The notes below the pieces were generated by a model, which was not told where the DNA came from, did not search any database, and worked only from the letters and a program-made list of their open reading frames with translations. Both the position numbers and the translations under genes were made by a program. 64,000 nucleotides of DNA from Schistosoma haematobium (lineage: Eukaryota; Platyhelminthes; Trematoda; Strigeidida; Schistosomatidae), in assembly GCF_000699445.3 (NCBI RefSeq), contig NC_067196.1:90002364-90066363 (forward strand), in the 5' to 3' direction. Below are positions 1 to 11,569 of this stretch, piece after piece; position 1 is the first letter of the stretch; each line of letters begins with the position of its first letter.

Positions 1-299
1 TAAAATAATATAAGTATAAAAAATTATCCACTGTTAACTTAAGAGATAGAATTCATCAAAAATGTAGTAGTTTCTACTCAACTTATGCACAATCTCTTTA
101 CGCTTTGCTGATGTAGTAGTCACTAAACAACTCAAACTGAACAATTTGTTCAAACGGAGACATTTTTCTATTTATCACTGATATGGCAAGTTCACAATTT
201 TGATGAAATGATCTTTAATCGTTATAGTAGGAGTTGAAGAGGGAGACTGATTATGAATACAGTGATCGTGAGTACTGTTAGAGGTATGAGGGTGGTTAT

Positions 300-621
300 C
301 ACTTCCCGGTGCCCATACCGTGGAAGTGTTCTTCTGAAGTTAACTGAAAGGAAATTGGGTTAGGGGTTTTCTTAATGACCTGAGAGCGTGCCCGCAATAC
401 CCAAGGGACAACTTCTTTAGGTCGGTCACACACGACATTTTTGTTATTTTCGTGTTAGCTCCGTACTTATTGGAACCCCAGCGCCGGTGACGGAAACACG
501 TGGGATAAGGCGAGGTGTGCATTTTTAGGGTTGACCATTTCTCACCCCACCAATTCTTGTGGGAAGGCAGCATCGCTGTTATACTGGTTGTCTGAAGGAA
601 ACACCTTACTGCCATCACACG

Positions 622-622
<1 letters not shown>
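300..622 (-). mobile_element. LINE B 5' leader fragment
   Basis: Sequence around 350-560 matches, in reverse, the segment at about 45340-45560 that precedes the LINE B coding region. Shared words include the GGTCACTAAG/CTTAATGACC part and TTCGTGTTAGCTCCGTACTT. No coding capacity is inferred; ORFs here are chance frames. The fragment is next to a TA microsatellite. Positions 1-300 hold nothing I recognise. Confidence 0.55.

Positions 623-661
<39 letters not shown>
623..661. repeat. (TA)n microsatellite
   Basis: About 19 uninterrupted TA dinucleotides. No other function seen. From about 665 to 945 the sequence is AT-rich with no recognised feature. Confidence 0.95.
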
Positions 662-665
<4 letters not shown>

Positions 666-945
666 TCTTGACAGCGGTTATCTGTTCGACTTGTTTACAA
701 AGCATAGAAACTAAAGAGCAGATACAGGCTGTACACTTAAATAATACGTTTCTATCTATTCTCTAAATATGCTATGAAAGCAGTATAGCCTAGCTAACAT
801 ATCAGGGCGAGCCAGGTCGGCAAAAAGTATATATATCCATACCTATATCATATTGATAATCATTGTCATTACAATCATCATCAGCTATCATTGTATGTTA
901 TTTGATTGAATGTTGTAATGAAAATGATAAATACAATTATTAATT

Positions 946-1690
946 ACTTAAATACTTACGACTGTTACTCACAACGGAGCATATGCTGCCGACCAGCATT
1001 CTCCAACCCAATCTGTCCTCCACCTACATTTCTAGTTCTATCCAATTGTTGTTCATTCTTCTCATTACCTGTATCGATTTCATTGGACTTCCTCTTCTCC
1101 TTTGACCTTGAAGATTATAAGTGACGGCTTGCCTTCTGATGCAGTCCGGTGCTTTCCTCAATGTGTGTCCTGTCGGCTTCCAGCACTGCTTCTTGATTTC
1201 TTCTTCCTCTGAGATCTGGTTTTTCTCTCTCATAGTAGGTTGTTGTTGGTAGTGTTTGGCCAACGGATCCGAAGTATTTTGCGTGGACAACTGTTAATAA
1301 ACACTTGTATCTTCTGGATGATGGCTTTCGTAGTTCTCCAGGTTGCCACCCCCATACAGTAGAACTGTCTTGACATTTGTATTGAAAATTCTGACTTCGT
1401 TGTTGGATTGTGGACAGTTGCTTTGAATCCAAGATGTTTCTAAGTTGTAGATATGCTGCTCTTGCTCTGCCGATCCGCGCCTTCACATCTGCATCAGATC
1501 CACCGTGTTCATCAATCATGCTGTTCAGATATGTAAAGGTTTTTACATCCCTCAAATCTTCTCCATCAAGTGTGATTCGATTGTTGTATGTTGTATCGCA
1601 TCAGAGAATTCTGTTTTTCCCTTTGTGTATGTTGATACTTACTGCTGCTGAGGCTACTGTTTCACTGGTCGTCTTCTCCTGCATTATAAG
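946..1690 (-). pseudogene. RTE-like LINE A, 5'-truncated 3' end
   Basis: On the minus strand this reads as the C-terminal part of an RTE-type reverse transcriptase ORF. It contains the [18 protein letters not shown] stretch, then a region equivalent to WIGHTLRK, ending just before a CGTAAG tail. Several frameshifts split it into overlapping frames (1115-1555 and 1024-1290). Family knowledge: SR2/SjR2-type RTE elements of schistosomes end this way; the exact family name is inference. Compare the better copy at 25238-25893. Confidence 0.8.
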
Positions 1691-2092
1691 AGACTGTTAT
1701 TATTGTATTCGTAAACAAAAAGTATTCTCTTTATTCATTTTACTTATATTTATCGTTTAATAAAAGGTTAACTTCAAAATAGTTGCTATTTCATTACTTT
1801 TATTAAGAAAATTTATAATTTCCTATTCACGTGCCTTCAAATTATATTACTATGGCAATAATGAAGAAAAAAAAAATACCATGGTCACATGATTAACACA
1901 AGTCATATGAAAATTTGTCCGACTAGTCGAAAAAAAAAGGAGACGATGGTAAAGAAAAAAAAGAAGAAAAATTTTACTTCACTATCACATGACTTTACTT
2001 TAGATATTTTGATTCATCTGTTTATTTCTAAGTGAATTGTTCAAAATTCACTTTTGATTATTTCGTTGTTTTTACATCGTGTACGTGTATGT

Positions 2093-2121
2093 ATATGTGT
2101 GTGCGTGTGTGTGTGTGTTGT
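2093..2121. repeat. GT-rich microsatellite
   Basis: Imperfect GT dinucleotide run beginning after TATATGTGTGTGCG. The stretch 1690-2225 around it is AT-rich with A-runs and no gene-like signal. Confidence 0.85.
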
Positions 2122-2224
2122 TGTTGTGCTTTGATTAGATATGTCTGTCTAAATTCAATAAATATTATATAATAACTTTATGATTACATAATCATGAATG
2201 GTTTTCTCTTTCAATTATTATAGT

Positions 2225-3000
2225 ATAATTCACTTGGTATTGTTGTTTACTTGTATCTTCCTATTGAGGTTTAAGACTGCAATTGATCAGTTTGTTATTG
2301 GCATATATTCATCCAGTGAGTATGGCATCGATATTACCTTAATTCACAAGCTATTTGTAAGCAATGATGGATAGTGGCTAGCAGTGGAATCCAGTTTAAC
2401 GCGCGTTTCGTCCTATTTGGGACTCGTCAGCTGGATGTACCTGCATCTCAGAGTTGATGTTCACTCTGGGACTCGAATGCAGCACCATTTGCTCCAAACG
2501 CCATCACGTTATCTATTCCTGGGTTCCACTGTTAGCCACTATCCATCTTTGCTTATAAAGCTTATGAATTAGGCAATATCGAGGCATTACGCACAGTATG
2601 CACATATGCCAACATGAGACTGATCAATTACTGTCCTAAATAACAATGGAAGATACAATTAAAACAACACCAAGTGAATTTAAACTTCACCCCATTGCAC
2701 AAGCAAGTGGCTATCAGGACTCAGTAGATGAGTGGATAACACAACGGCGTTTAAAGTGAACGGTACTGGGTTCGAGTCTCGAAATGAACATCAACTCTGC
2801 GATGCACGTACATCCAACTGACGAGTCCCACTGTTAACCACTACCCATCTTTGCTTATAAAGCTTTTTGAATGAAGGCAATATCGAGGCAATACACACAG
2901 TATGCACATATGCCAATAACAAACTGATCATTTGCAGTATTAATCATCAATGGGAAGATTTAAGTAAAATAATACCAAGTGAATTTAATATTATTAAGGT
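2225..3000. mobile_element. Sm-alpha-type SINE cluster, antisense then sense
   Basis: The left half (2225-2520) is antisense Sm-alpha-like sequence with a hammerhead on the minus strand. From about 2520 the sequence turns sense: GTTAGCCACTATCCATC, then the 3' half, then a new tRNA-like head at about 2705-2790 with a GGTTCGAGTCT B box, and a broken hammerhead at 2805-2835 where CTGACGAGTCCC jumps straight to the 3' part. The 3' end of one unit (CCAAGTGAATTTAAAC) runs directly into the next head, so units are joined head to tail. Sm-alpha is a known tRNA-derived hammerhead satellite of schistosomes. Confidence 0.85.
2389..2436 (-). ncRNA. Hammerhead ribozyme, Sm-alpha type, damaged at the cleavage site
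   Basis: On the minus strand: stem I ATCCAG/CTGGAT, core CTGACGA, stem II GTCC/GGAC around a CAAATA loop, GAAA, and short stem III ACGC/GCGT. In place of the usual GTC followed directly by CTGGAT there is GTTAAACTGGAT. The cleavage base is U and three extra A residues separate it from stem I. All core residues are kept, so weak or no activity is expected. Confidence 0.85.
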
Positions 3001-3535
3001 TATTCCATTGACAATCGTAAATTCTATCAATGATATAGTTGACTTAAACGATGAGACTATAATTAATAGACAACCTTTGAGTGACTCTCTGAAGTAACCT
3101 TGAGATTGTCCACCTAATAACCAAGATCAAATGAGGTTTATAAACCTGTGTAAGGAATTAGAATTATGATTCATAGTTGATTGTCAACGTGAGGAATTAG
3201 ATTTAAGGTTTTCATCACCAACTGATATCAACTTTATAATCCCAAAACTCTATTTCACCAAATAAATGATTGAATTTCATGCCAACATCCAAGACCTATT
3301 GTCTTATACCTGATTAGTTTGTCTATAAATTATATAATCTGATCGAATATTCTTTTTCATTCTTTGAATAATCATATCTCTTCAATTGTCAACCAACTGA
3401 AATAAAACAAAAAAAGTCTGCAATCTATCTCCCTATAATAAATATCAATGTTTTCTTAATCATTTATACTCAAAGAATTGAATTTACCAATATTCATTCA
3501 AAATCAATTTATATAATTAATAAATAATCTTTTTT
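3000..3535. other. AT-rich stretch without recognised features
   Basis: No ORF with family resemblance, no repeat seen elsewhere in the window and no RNA motif was found. Confidence 0.5.
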
Positions 3536-3672
3536 TCTGATTGAGATCATGAACCGATTGATGTTAGACCACCATTGAAAACCTGGAAGCACTGGATGGC
3601 CGTTTCTAGGTTTTCAATGGTGGTCTAATATCAATCGGTTCATGATCTCAATCAAAAACTTAACAATCTCCA
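3536..3672. repeat. Fold-back of hammerhead SINE-2 3' ends
   Basis: A near-perfect inverted repeat. The left arm TGATTGAGATCATG..AAAACCT (3540-3586) pairs with the right arm AGGTTTTCAATGG..CAATCA (3610-3656), with one mismatch over about 47 bp. The loop of about 23 bp contains part of the SINE (GGAAGCACTGGATGGCCG). Left and right are antisense and sense copies of the same SINE-2 3' end. The hammerhead core is lost. Confidence 0.88.
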
Positions 3673-3673
3673 C

Positions 3674-4690
3674 AAGGAGCTGTTCTTTCACCTCTTCTTT
3701 TCTCTTTTTTTCTTCATAATCTGCCATCTTCCACAGAAAACACTTTTGTGAAATATGCGGATGATCTCACTGTATGTATGCCTATATCTTCCTCTTTATA
3801 TACCACAGAAATGAATGAGTTTTTGTCTCGTATTGATTGTTGGTCTGTTGGTAATGGTCTCATACTTTATCCGTCTAAATGTCAAGCTGTTAACTTTAGC
3901 ATGAGACATGAACGGAATCTAAACACCATTTTGAGATCCCATAATGCTTGTGCCATTGGAGACTCTTTGATAGACACAGTGTCGAAGGTCAATTATCTTG
4001 GTGTCACCTTTTCCTCTGATCTCTCTTGGTCTTCCCACGTTTTATTGTTATCAAAGAAGGTTTTCCGTCTGACTTACTACATAAAGGGACTGCATGCTCT
4101 TGGGATTACTCTTCATTTACTCCTACAATTAGTCAATTCTTGCATATTATTCTTTACTGTTCTCCATTATTCTTTCACGGGCTTTTGAGGAAAGACTTTG
4201 CTGTATTGCGGAGAGTGCTGAAGGCAGTTAGCAAGATGTGTGGTGAATATTTCGAGGTCATAATTAATATGGTTGTGGATAGACATTTAAAATCATGCAA
4301 ACTCCTGGCAGGTGTTATTTTATCAGATACTAGCCATCCCCTTCGCTCTTATCTTTCTCCTTGTATATCTTCTGGTAGAACGAGACGTAATTACATTAAA
4401 ATCCATGCACGCAAGCAAAAGTATAAAAGTTCTATAATACCTTACCTAGGAAATATACTCTGTGACGAACAGGTTGTTAGAGTTAACCTAGTCAATAACC
4501 TGCATTCTTAACCATGTCTCTAATTTGAAAAGTTGTACAGTTTTTTCAGATTTCTTTTTTCAGACCTTTTTTCCCCTTCTTTTGTCTTTGTTACTGTTTT
4601 TTTTTGCGTAAGTAACTTGTTGAAATACCCTATGCTGTGAATTCTATATTGTACCAACATATACTATTGAATAAAGCCAACAAAAGCCCC
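3674..4690 (+). pseudogene. CR1/jockey-like LINE, 5'-truncated reverse transcriptase end
   Basis: Begins abruptly after the SINE fold-back with GAVLSPLLF (RT motif B), then FVKYADDLT (motif C, both catalytic Asp present) and KVNYLGVTFSSDLSW. A frameshift near 4100-4180 moves to another frame that continues with LLRRVLKAVSKMCG, VVDRHLKSC and RTRRNYIKIHARK to a stop at 4509. This is the usual C-terminus of trematode jockey/CR1-like elements. A 3' UTR ends in GAATAAAGCC near 4675. It is a 5'-truncated, inactive insertion. Confidence 0.85.
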
Positions 4691-5079
4691 CTAAACTGAT
4701 AATAAATAATCACTCAGTTACATCATTCTGATTGGTCAACTATTTATTATTTCATTTTGAAATAATCAAAATAAAATCAATATATCTCAGATAATTTTTC
4801 AATGATTTCCATAACTCATTTATATACCATAGTAACTAATAAACCAATCAATTCATGGATTGACTGACAGACAGATTAGGAATATTCAACTAAATTGTTC
4901 ATTGAGTTTTTGGTTGAGATTAGTGATATTATATGATTTTTATCCATTAGAATAATTCTTCTAATTTTCTATTTAACACTATCTAATTTTTATGAATCAA
5001 TCAACATAAGAAGTAGGGTTTATACTTGTAATAAAGAAATCAATTTAAATGAATATTACTACTGTGATGTGTACTACTG
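4691..5079. other. AT-rich stretch without recognised features
   Basis: Nothing gene-like or repeated was identified between the CR1-like 3' end and the PLE-2 fragment. Confidence 0.45.
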
Positions 5080-5488
5080 ATGTCGACAGATATAAGTAGT
5101 ATGTAATGTCAAGACAATACGCAGCTCGATTCTATCACATTTGATCGATAGCGGTCATTAAGAGGACAGAAACAAGTCATTTAAAGTTATTTATCATATT
5201 CCTACTAGTTTTCCTTATGGTGTTTGATCTCGTCTCTTACACATAGTAGAAGCTATAAGAATTCGAGCTAACAATCCAAGTGTTTGTATTCATAAGAAAT
5301 TTGTAACACCCTTACCTCTCCCTTGGCCTTAATAAATGATTTTATTTATTATCGTTTTCCTTACTCTTTCTTCCTTTATTTTTCTCCACCCCCATCTACT
5401 AATTTATTTTATTTTCTCTCAAATATACGTTTCACGGTTCAGTTATTTGAACACTTCTTATTACATCATCTTATAATTTTATAGATGT
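5080..5488 (+). pseudogene. Penelope-like element 2, 3' end (C-terminus and 3' UTR)
   Basis: From about 5180, the plus strand reads KSFKVIYHIPTSFPYGV, stop, SRLLHIVEAIRIRANNP and ends LPLPWP with a stop near 5330. It is the same C-terminus as the better copy at 23731-24047, which starts inside a GIY-YIG domain. The distantly related PLE-1 at 48442 ends similarly (AFKVIDKVSRSLP..LLLPWS). The 3' UTR (ATTTTATTTTCTCTCAAATA and so on) is shared with the second copy. Upstream GIY-YIG residues are too decayed here to read. Confidence 0.72.
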
Positions 5489-5592
5489 TATCTCACTGGT
5501 TGAAATCATGAGCCAATTGAAGCTAGATCACCATGGAAAACCTGGGAGCACTGGACAGCCGTTCTAGTGTGGGATTCCTCAATAGTGCGTTA
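5489..5592 (-). mobile_element. Hammerhead SINE-2, antisense 3' fragment
   Basis: Matches the SINE-2 3' end in antisense (GGTTGAAATCATGAGCCAATTG). The hammerhead has lost its GGACGAAAC side, leaving CTAGAACGG. The same SINE sits at the equivalent place in the second PLE-2 copy (24195-24315), so it was present before the two copies separated. Confidence 0.8.
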
Positions 5593-5626
5593 TCTATATT
5601 TTTTTCTAATTATTGACTTATTTCTG

Positions 5627-5947
5627 TGAAGATGGCACAGGTATTCAGTGTTTGACAACGCTTTTACCTCCAACACCTAATATAATTCGTACCCACTAAC
5701 AGAAATCAAAAGACAGAATCGAGGAGATCAAAAGTTGTATTTGACGATTGCCAATATATCGGAATTGTCTGATATGGTCTGACTAGCGATTGCAGTAGAT
5801 GTTGAGCACAGCGTTACCACACGTGATCTGGTGCGGATGCATGACCGAGCGCCTTCAGCTAGATGAGTCCACTAAAACTAATCTGGTCAGCATCCAATGT
5901 CGAAAACTTACAGAGCTATTTATTTTGGGGATTTATTCACTGCTACA
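5627..5947 (-). mobile_element. CsRn1-like gypsy LTR
   Basis: Reverse complement of the LTR at 41790-42113: begins TGAAGATGGCACAGG and ends GGGGATTTATTCACTGCTACA (terminal TG..CA preserved). No target duplication pairs its two ends. On its right the antisense strand holds a purine tract, so it looks like the 3' LTR of a minus-strand element whose other end is missing. Confidence 0.85.
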
Positions 5948-6240
5948 GATCACTCCCCCCCCTAGTGGGGTAGTGATGATCCTAAGACGTGGCCAGACAG
6001 AAGTTTAAACCCAACGAGTTTTGTCGTTCGTAAACACTCTTCTGATAGCTTGCTAGGTTTAGCAGTGTCTGGTCGTCTTTCCTTACTATATAGGAGCATG
6101 AAGTACAGTATAGTAAAAAAAGAAAAAGTACGATGAAAGTTACGGTTCCTCGTAAACCTTATCGTTCTTTTCCAGCCGTCCTGGAAAAGAAAGAAGAAAA
6201 TGTAAGTGCATATCGAAGTACACTCGTACGCGCGTAAAAA
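5948..6240 (-). mobile_element. Gypsy internal 3' end with polypurine tract
   Basis: Immediately next to the LTR, the minus strand reads AGGGGGGGGAGTGATC followed by TGTAGC, the position and composition of a polypurine tract that primes plus-strand synthesis. The rest (5970-6240) is absent from the otherwise matching PLE-2 copy at 24.33 kb, so it arrived with the LTR. No reading frame is recognised with confidence. Confidence 0.6.
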
Positions 6241-6690
6241 ATTTACCGTTACATTCGCTTATGTAACATTGATTTGAGCCTTTATTACTCTTATCAAAAC
6301 TAATGCACCTGTCATCACACTCAATTTTTACTTTTCACTTATTATGTAATCTTGATAATGTAATAAGAAGACGAAGATTACCAGAACTATGTGATGATGA
6401 TACATTTCAAAACCTAATCACTGTGGATAATATGTCAATAGTACCAGGGTAGGTTTAAGGTAAGAACAAACTGTTCTTGAACACACAAAGGGGGGTTAAT
6501 TTTTCGTATGGGACTAATTTTTATGTAATCTTTTCCATTGTTATCACTGACTCATCAACTGCCTTGATTGGTTTAATTCATTTTGTATATGCATATAAAT
6601 ATTACTGTATATTAGAATAAAGCTTGATGAGGATCTAATCGAAAACAATATTACTCGCTTATATCTATGTTGTTCTAAATCACAATATGG
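6241..6690 (+). mobile_element. PLE-2 3' flank, shared with 24.33-24.57 kb
   Basis: TATGTAACATTGATTTGAGCC and the downstream words ACCTTGATTGGTTTAAT, ATTACTGTATATTAGA and AAAGCTT..GATCTAAT recur at 24335-24560. It continues the PLE-2 3' region after the LTR insertion. Function is unknown; it may be 3' UTR or terminal repeat. Confidence 0.6.
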
Positions 6691-7145
6691 AAATATTTCA
6701 AATTAAGTAGTATGTGTCATGAATCGAAAGTGAAATGTCTAGATGAGGAGGAAGATTAAGAAGATTGAAGAAAAAAGAATGAGAACAGAAAATGATTAGT
6801 GTGGAAATGAAGGAACAGACAAGTCTAAGATGATTGATTAACACTTTACAAATGAAGTATTTACTGTATGGTTCACAGACTTTACCAAGATGTTCTGTAA
6901 ATGTGTGCTCGAATACATTCAACTGTACCCATCTGTGTTCTTGGTCACTACGATACCGTATAACAAATCAATCCAAAACAGATATATCAGTAGAAGTATA
7001 TATATATATATATATAATTTTAAAAAGATTAACTGATTATCTACTTACATAAACCATTGTTCATTACCAACTAACTAAGAATTCTCATATTTTTTACTAC
7101 GGACATTCACGTAATACCACTGAAGTTAAAAATGAAAATTGATGG
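6691..7145. other. AT-rich stretch with short (TA)n
   Basis: A TA run at about 6995-7015; otherwise nothing recognised. Confidence 0.5.
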
Positions 7146-8250
7146 ATACTAACTCCGCCTGGAACCTCACTGGGGCGACTGCCGGTCCCAAGCCCAGATA
7201 CAGGAGGAGGGTTAGGTATGGGTTATCGAGCCCATCCCGTGGAAAACTAACTCGCTAAAAACCAATAACCAGGAAAAATAATTCAAACCATTTAAACTTC
7301 GCCCTCTGTGTAGACCGGTGTCAGGTAAGGTTGATTACTCTCACCCTTTCCCTTTCTCCTGGTGACCGACTGGATCATGAAGACGTCAACATCTGAAGGG
7401 AAGCACGGGATACAATGGACATCTAGGATGCAGTTGGACGATATAGAGTTCGCGGATGATCTGGCTCTTCTATCGCACACGCAACAACAAATGCAGGAGA
7501 AGACGACCAGTGTAGCAGCAGCCTCAGCAGCAGTGAGTATCAAAATACACAAAGAGAAAAGCAGAATTCTCTGATGCGACACAACATGCGAAAATCGAAT
7601 CACACTTGATGGAGAAGATTTAGATGGTGTAAAGACCTTTATATATTTGGACAACATGATTGATGAACACGGTGGACCTGATGCAGATGTGAAGGCGCGG
7701 ATCGGCAGAGCAAGAGCAGCATATTTACAACTGAGGAACATCTGTAACTCAAAACAACTGTCCACAATCCAACACCAAATTGATAATTTTCAATACAAAT
7801 GCCAAGACAGTTCTACTGTATGGGGTGGAAACTTGGAGAACTACGAAGGCCATTATACAGCAGATACAGTTGTTTATTAACTTTTGTCTACCCAAAATAC
7901 TTCGTATCCGTTGGCTAGACACTATCAGCAACAACGTACTGTGAGAGAGAACAAACCAGATTCAAGTGGAGGAAGAAATCATGAAGAACTGCTGGATGTC
8001 AATAGGACACATATTGAGGAAAACATCCACCTATGTCACAAGGCAAGCCCTCATATGGAATACTCAAGGCCAAAGGAGAAGCCAAAGACTATAAAGAACA
8101 CATTACGTCGAGAAATGCAGACAGGTGATGAGAAGAATGAACAACAAATGGATAGAACTGGAAAGGATGGTCCAGGACGGCGTGGGTTGGAGAATGCCGG
8201 TCGTTGGCCTATGCTCCATTGGGAGTAACAGGCGTAAGTAAGTAAGTATA
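7146..8250 (+). pseudogene. RTE-like LINE A, internally deleted copy with tail
   Basis: Starts with GC-rich leader sequence (CCTCACTGGGGCGACTGCCGG, 7158 on). After a large deletion the RT C-terminal half follows: IEFADDLALLSH at about 7445-7480 (motif C intact), SKTN-like linker, [18 protein letters not shown] (7680), then the equivalent of WIGHTLRK and the terminal CSIGSNRRK region near 8215. It ends in CGTAAGTAAGTAAGTA. Frameshifts make it inactive. The leader-to-ORF junction shows that the endonuclease and first RT motifs are gone. Confidence 0.82.
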
Positions 8251-8609
8251 TAATTAAACAACTGTTCTAAGTTTAATACTGTACTTAATACTAAGCTTAA
8301 CTCTAACAAATATTGCAACGGAATACCTATCCATCTAGTATTTCTCGAAACTCATTCACAGTTTTTTTCATTCCCACGTTCACAAGTGAAAGTTATTCTA
8401 AGTAATCTAGCGTTTTGCAAGAACCTATTGACGTTTTCTTTACTGAAATCGCTCATTATACCATCGACAGTTAACACTGTAGTTGAATATTGCTCGATAA
8501 ACGTTAACTATAGATCGATTCATATCCCATGATTCTGATTGGTTCAGCGTTATACTGGAAATGAACCAGTTAGTTGATTAGTATCATAAGGGGTTTTGTG
8601 GATATTATA
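8251..8609. other. Unassigned AT-rich stretch
   Basis: No recognised element. Confidence 0.45.
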
Positions 8610-9125
8610 ATAAGTTCAGTGGTGGAAATCATGAGTCAGTTGAAGCTAGACCATCATGGAAAGCCTGGGAAGGATTAGACGGCCGTTTCCTCCTACTGTG
8701 GGACTCCTCAGCAGCGCATATTCACGGTCTCGCTTCGCGAGATTCAAACCCAGGAACTGTCGGTCTCGCGCACGAACGCTAAACCACTAGACCACTGAAC
8801 CAACCGGCATCCAACAATGTTAATGTGTAACTTCAACTAAACCACGAAATTGAGCGACACATTCACCAATGTCTTCAGTGAGTTACTATCTCACAACTGA
8901 CCCGGCTGAACTCCACTGATCACTACTTCTCACTAGAACTCCAGAAAATAGCTCTCTCGTGCAAGACTGATAGGTCCTGGGTTCGAAACTCGCGAGGTAG
9001 GATCGTAAATGCACACTGCTGAGGAGCCCAACAATAGGACGAAATGGCCGTCTAGTGTTTCCAGGTTCTCCACGGTGGTCTAGCTTCAACTGATTCATGA
9101 TCTCAACCATTAAAATTGATATAAT
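8610..9125. mobile_element. Hammerhead SINE-2 fold-back pair
   Basis: An antisense full copy (8610-8940: 3' end, hammerhead, B box in GATTCAAACCCAGG, A box, 5' part TCTTCAGTGAGTTACTATC) is followed by a sense copy (about 8950-9125: GGGTTCGAAACTCGCG B box, hammerhead, 3' end). Both meet at their 5' sides. The antisense hammerhead has lost stem I pairing; the sense one is listed separately. Confidence 0.88.
9013..9058 (+). ncRNA. Hammerhead ribozyme, SINE-2 type, nearly intact
   Basis: Stem I ACACTG/TAGTGT pairs fully (one G-U). The core CTGAGGA and GAAA are intact, and the cleavage triplet GTC is present. Stem II GCCC..GGAC has one C-A mismatch. Stem III is the short ATGG/CCGT. Family knowledge: type I hammerheads in schistosome SINEs have very short stem III. 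Activity is possible but reduced. Confidence 0.78.
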
Positions 9126-9265
9126 ATTATCAGAGGAATTATTAAGTAAGATTTCGTAGATGGTGATGAATTCCTTATGGATATATTAATAGATATGAGA
9201 AAGATTTAGAAAGAAACCACTGGCTTAAATGAATTCGAATTCTCACTAATAATATTAGAAAGTGT

Positions 9266-9574
9266 TGTAGCTGTAAATAAATGCCCAAAATCAACAGCTC
9301 TGTAAGTTTTCGACATTTAATACTGACCACATTAGTTTTAATGGACTCACCTAGCTGAAGGCGCTCGATCACGCATCCACACGCTGTGTTCAACTTCTCC
9401 TATAACCCCTGACCAGTTTAGATCAGTTACTTCTCAATATATTGATAGCCTATCAAAAATATTTTCGAATCTTTTCGCTCCTGACTTCTGATTTCATTGG
9501 TTAGGAATATTTCGATTATAGAAGGTGTTATTGGTTAAGGTGTTGTCAAACTCCAAATACGTCTGGCATATTCA
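9266..9574 (+). mobile_element. Solo CsRn1-like LTR with GTGT target duplication
   Basis: Begins TGTAGCTGTAAATAAATGCCC and ends CATATTCA, aligning along its length with the LTR at 41790. GTGT flanks it at 9262-9265 and 9575-9578. Considerable divergence marks it as older than the 41.8 kb element. Confidence 0.85.
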
Positions 9575-9578
9575 GTGT

Positions 9579-11031
9579 TATTTTTACAACAAAAGTATAC
9601 GATCAGAATAATCATAATTACCTTTGGAAATCTAATAAACTCCTTAAATTGATTGATTTCTATTGTTGTTGTGAAGTATTTTTTTTATTTTTACAGAATT
9701 CCCTACTGATTACCTGAAAAGTTGTTATAGAATCTTCAGATCATTTTGAGAATTGCTTAAATCTGTCCTTATATTATTAATTTTACTCGTAAAAGTTCAC
9801 ATGATTCTTCATAGAAAGTGCAAGGTCACAAGACATTACAAAGTGCAAATTTTTAAGTAATCTAAGTAATTTCTGAACTGTAAACTATATCTAAACAGTT
9901 TCTAAGCCAAATCTCCTTGTACGTCCGAGAAGACGACAACGACAACAACAACAACAAAACTACTGATGTACATCGGACCATCAAAATGATGATGGGATAT
10001 GTTGTTAATGAAACAATCACATTTTTGATAGCGATTATTAGATTTTTTCATGAAATTTATAACGTTATAACACAAATAGCTAAGTGAAAACTAATATTTA
10101 TCACTGAAACCTTTAAAGTTGACTAACATGAATAGATTAAAGAATGAAGACCATGATCGTGCATTTCATGTGACTATAAATCATGGTTAAACTTTATTCT
10201 TAATCTTAAACCTTTTGCGTTTATATTGTGATGTACGCTACTTATGTCTGTTGATATAAGTAGTATATAACACCAATCGGAAGTGGAAAACCTGACAGTA
10301 GAAGGTCAAAAAGATTGAATTGAATAGAGTCGAAAAGAACAGAAAATAGAATCATGGACAGGAAGAATTATTCAGAATGTATTAGAAATTTGCAAAGAAT
10401 GTTTTATGTTTATGTTTCTCATAGTTTACCAAAAGATTATATAATCGACTGTATTCACATGAGTTCCCATTCATTACAGTATTATCTATAGCCTTTAGTT
10501 ATTCAGATTCATTTTAGATTCACAAATGGTTATCATCAACGTATATTTTCACTGATATCACTTCTTATATAAACTGATAAGAAATAATGAAGAACATCAA
10601 TCTCTTTACTGTAAATCATTTCATGTATTGTTATAACGCTCGGTTTTACTTCGTCTACAAGTATGGGACGTCAGTTTAACTTAGACGAATATCTACACTA
10701 GAGTCCCTTCCAGTGTCTATTCTGAAGGACTTCAATATAACTCAGATCAAGGACACATGATTAGCCTGACTAAAACGTCAATATATTTCCACACCAAATC
10801 CCGACACAGTTCAACAACAATGAACAATCAATCAATCAATAATAATAAGGGTAGGGGAATATATAACTTATCTGACACCTTTCAAACAACCAGTCATTAT
10901 CAATCTCGCCCACACACCATGTATTCAGTGAACCAGCTCTCGAATACATAACTGTATGATTAAAAATCAAAAGTTTTAACCATTAAGTAAACATTCCACA
11001 TACCCTATGCCAAAACATCACATTAACTAAC
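9579..11031. other. AT-rich intergenic DNA
   Basis: Contains a short (ACA)n run near 9935-9958 and no recognised gene or repeat. ORFs are short and show no family resemblance. Confidence 0.45.
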
Positions 11032-11435
11032 TAAATCAGTCAGTCAGTAAAAACGTAGAACTTTGTACGTACGTACATCAGTTCGAGTTGCCATACCACA
11101 TTAACACACAGATACAATTGTCGATTCAAATCCCATAGTGGTAGAGGTGGTAAAAGTATAAGCAGTAATCGGAAACATGAGGGATTGAAGATATTATTCA
11201 AAAAGTATAATCCAGTGAAATAAATTTGGAAAGAGAAAAAAGAAGGGGACATGAAGAATTCAGAAGATTAGAATTTGGGAGAACACAAAGAGTGGATTAC
11301 CTGCGCCATTACAAGCGATTTTCAGTCATGTCATTCAATGTCTCTAACCATCGGTTGCTATCATCTCACGGATCCCAACCAGGTAATCTACACCTACCAA
11401 CATGACTCACTCAGTCCACTTGTCATTGACTTCAT
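11032..11435 (-). pseudogene. LINE B 3' end, antisense
   Basis: Starts with the CAGTCAGTCAGT tail and continues through sequence that is almost the same as 59905-60305 of the tandem array. It codes in reverse for the GRCRLPGW..RLETLNDMAQ terminus region. It is 5'-truncated at about 11435. Confidence 0.78.
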
Positions 11436-11569
11436 AGATTAACTTAACTAAATAGAAATTCATGAAGAATAATATATGTATACTGTAATATTTACTTGTC
11501 TAACTACATGTAAATAACTTATTACTTACTCTATAGATTAAACTAAACAATCTAAACAATTATTAGAAT

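Noticed and set aside
8985..9005. B-box motifs such as GGTTCGAAACTC suggesting tRNA genes
   Set aside because: No cloverleaf with acceptor stem can be drawn; they are tRNA-like heads of SINEs repeated across the window.
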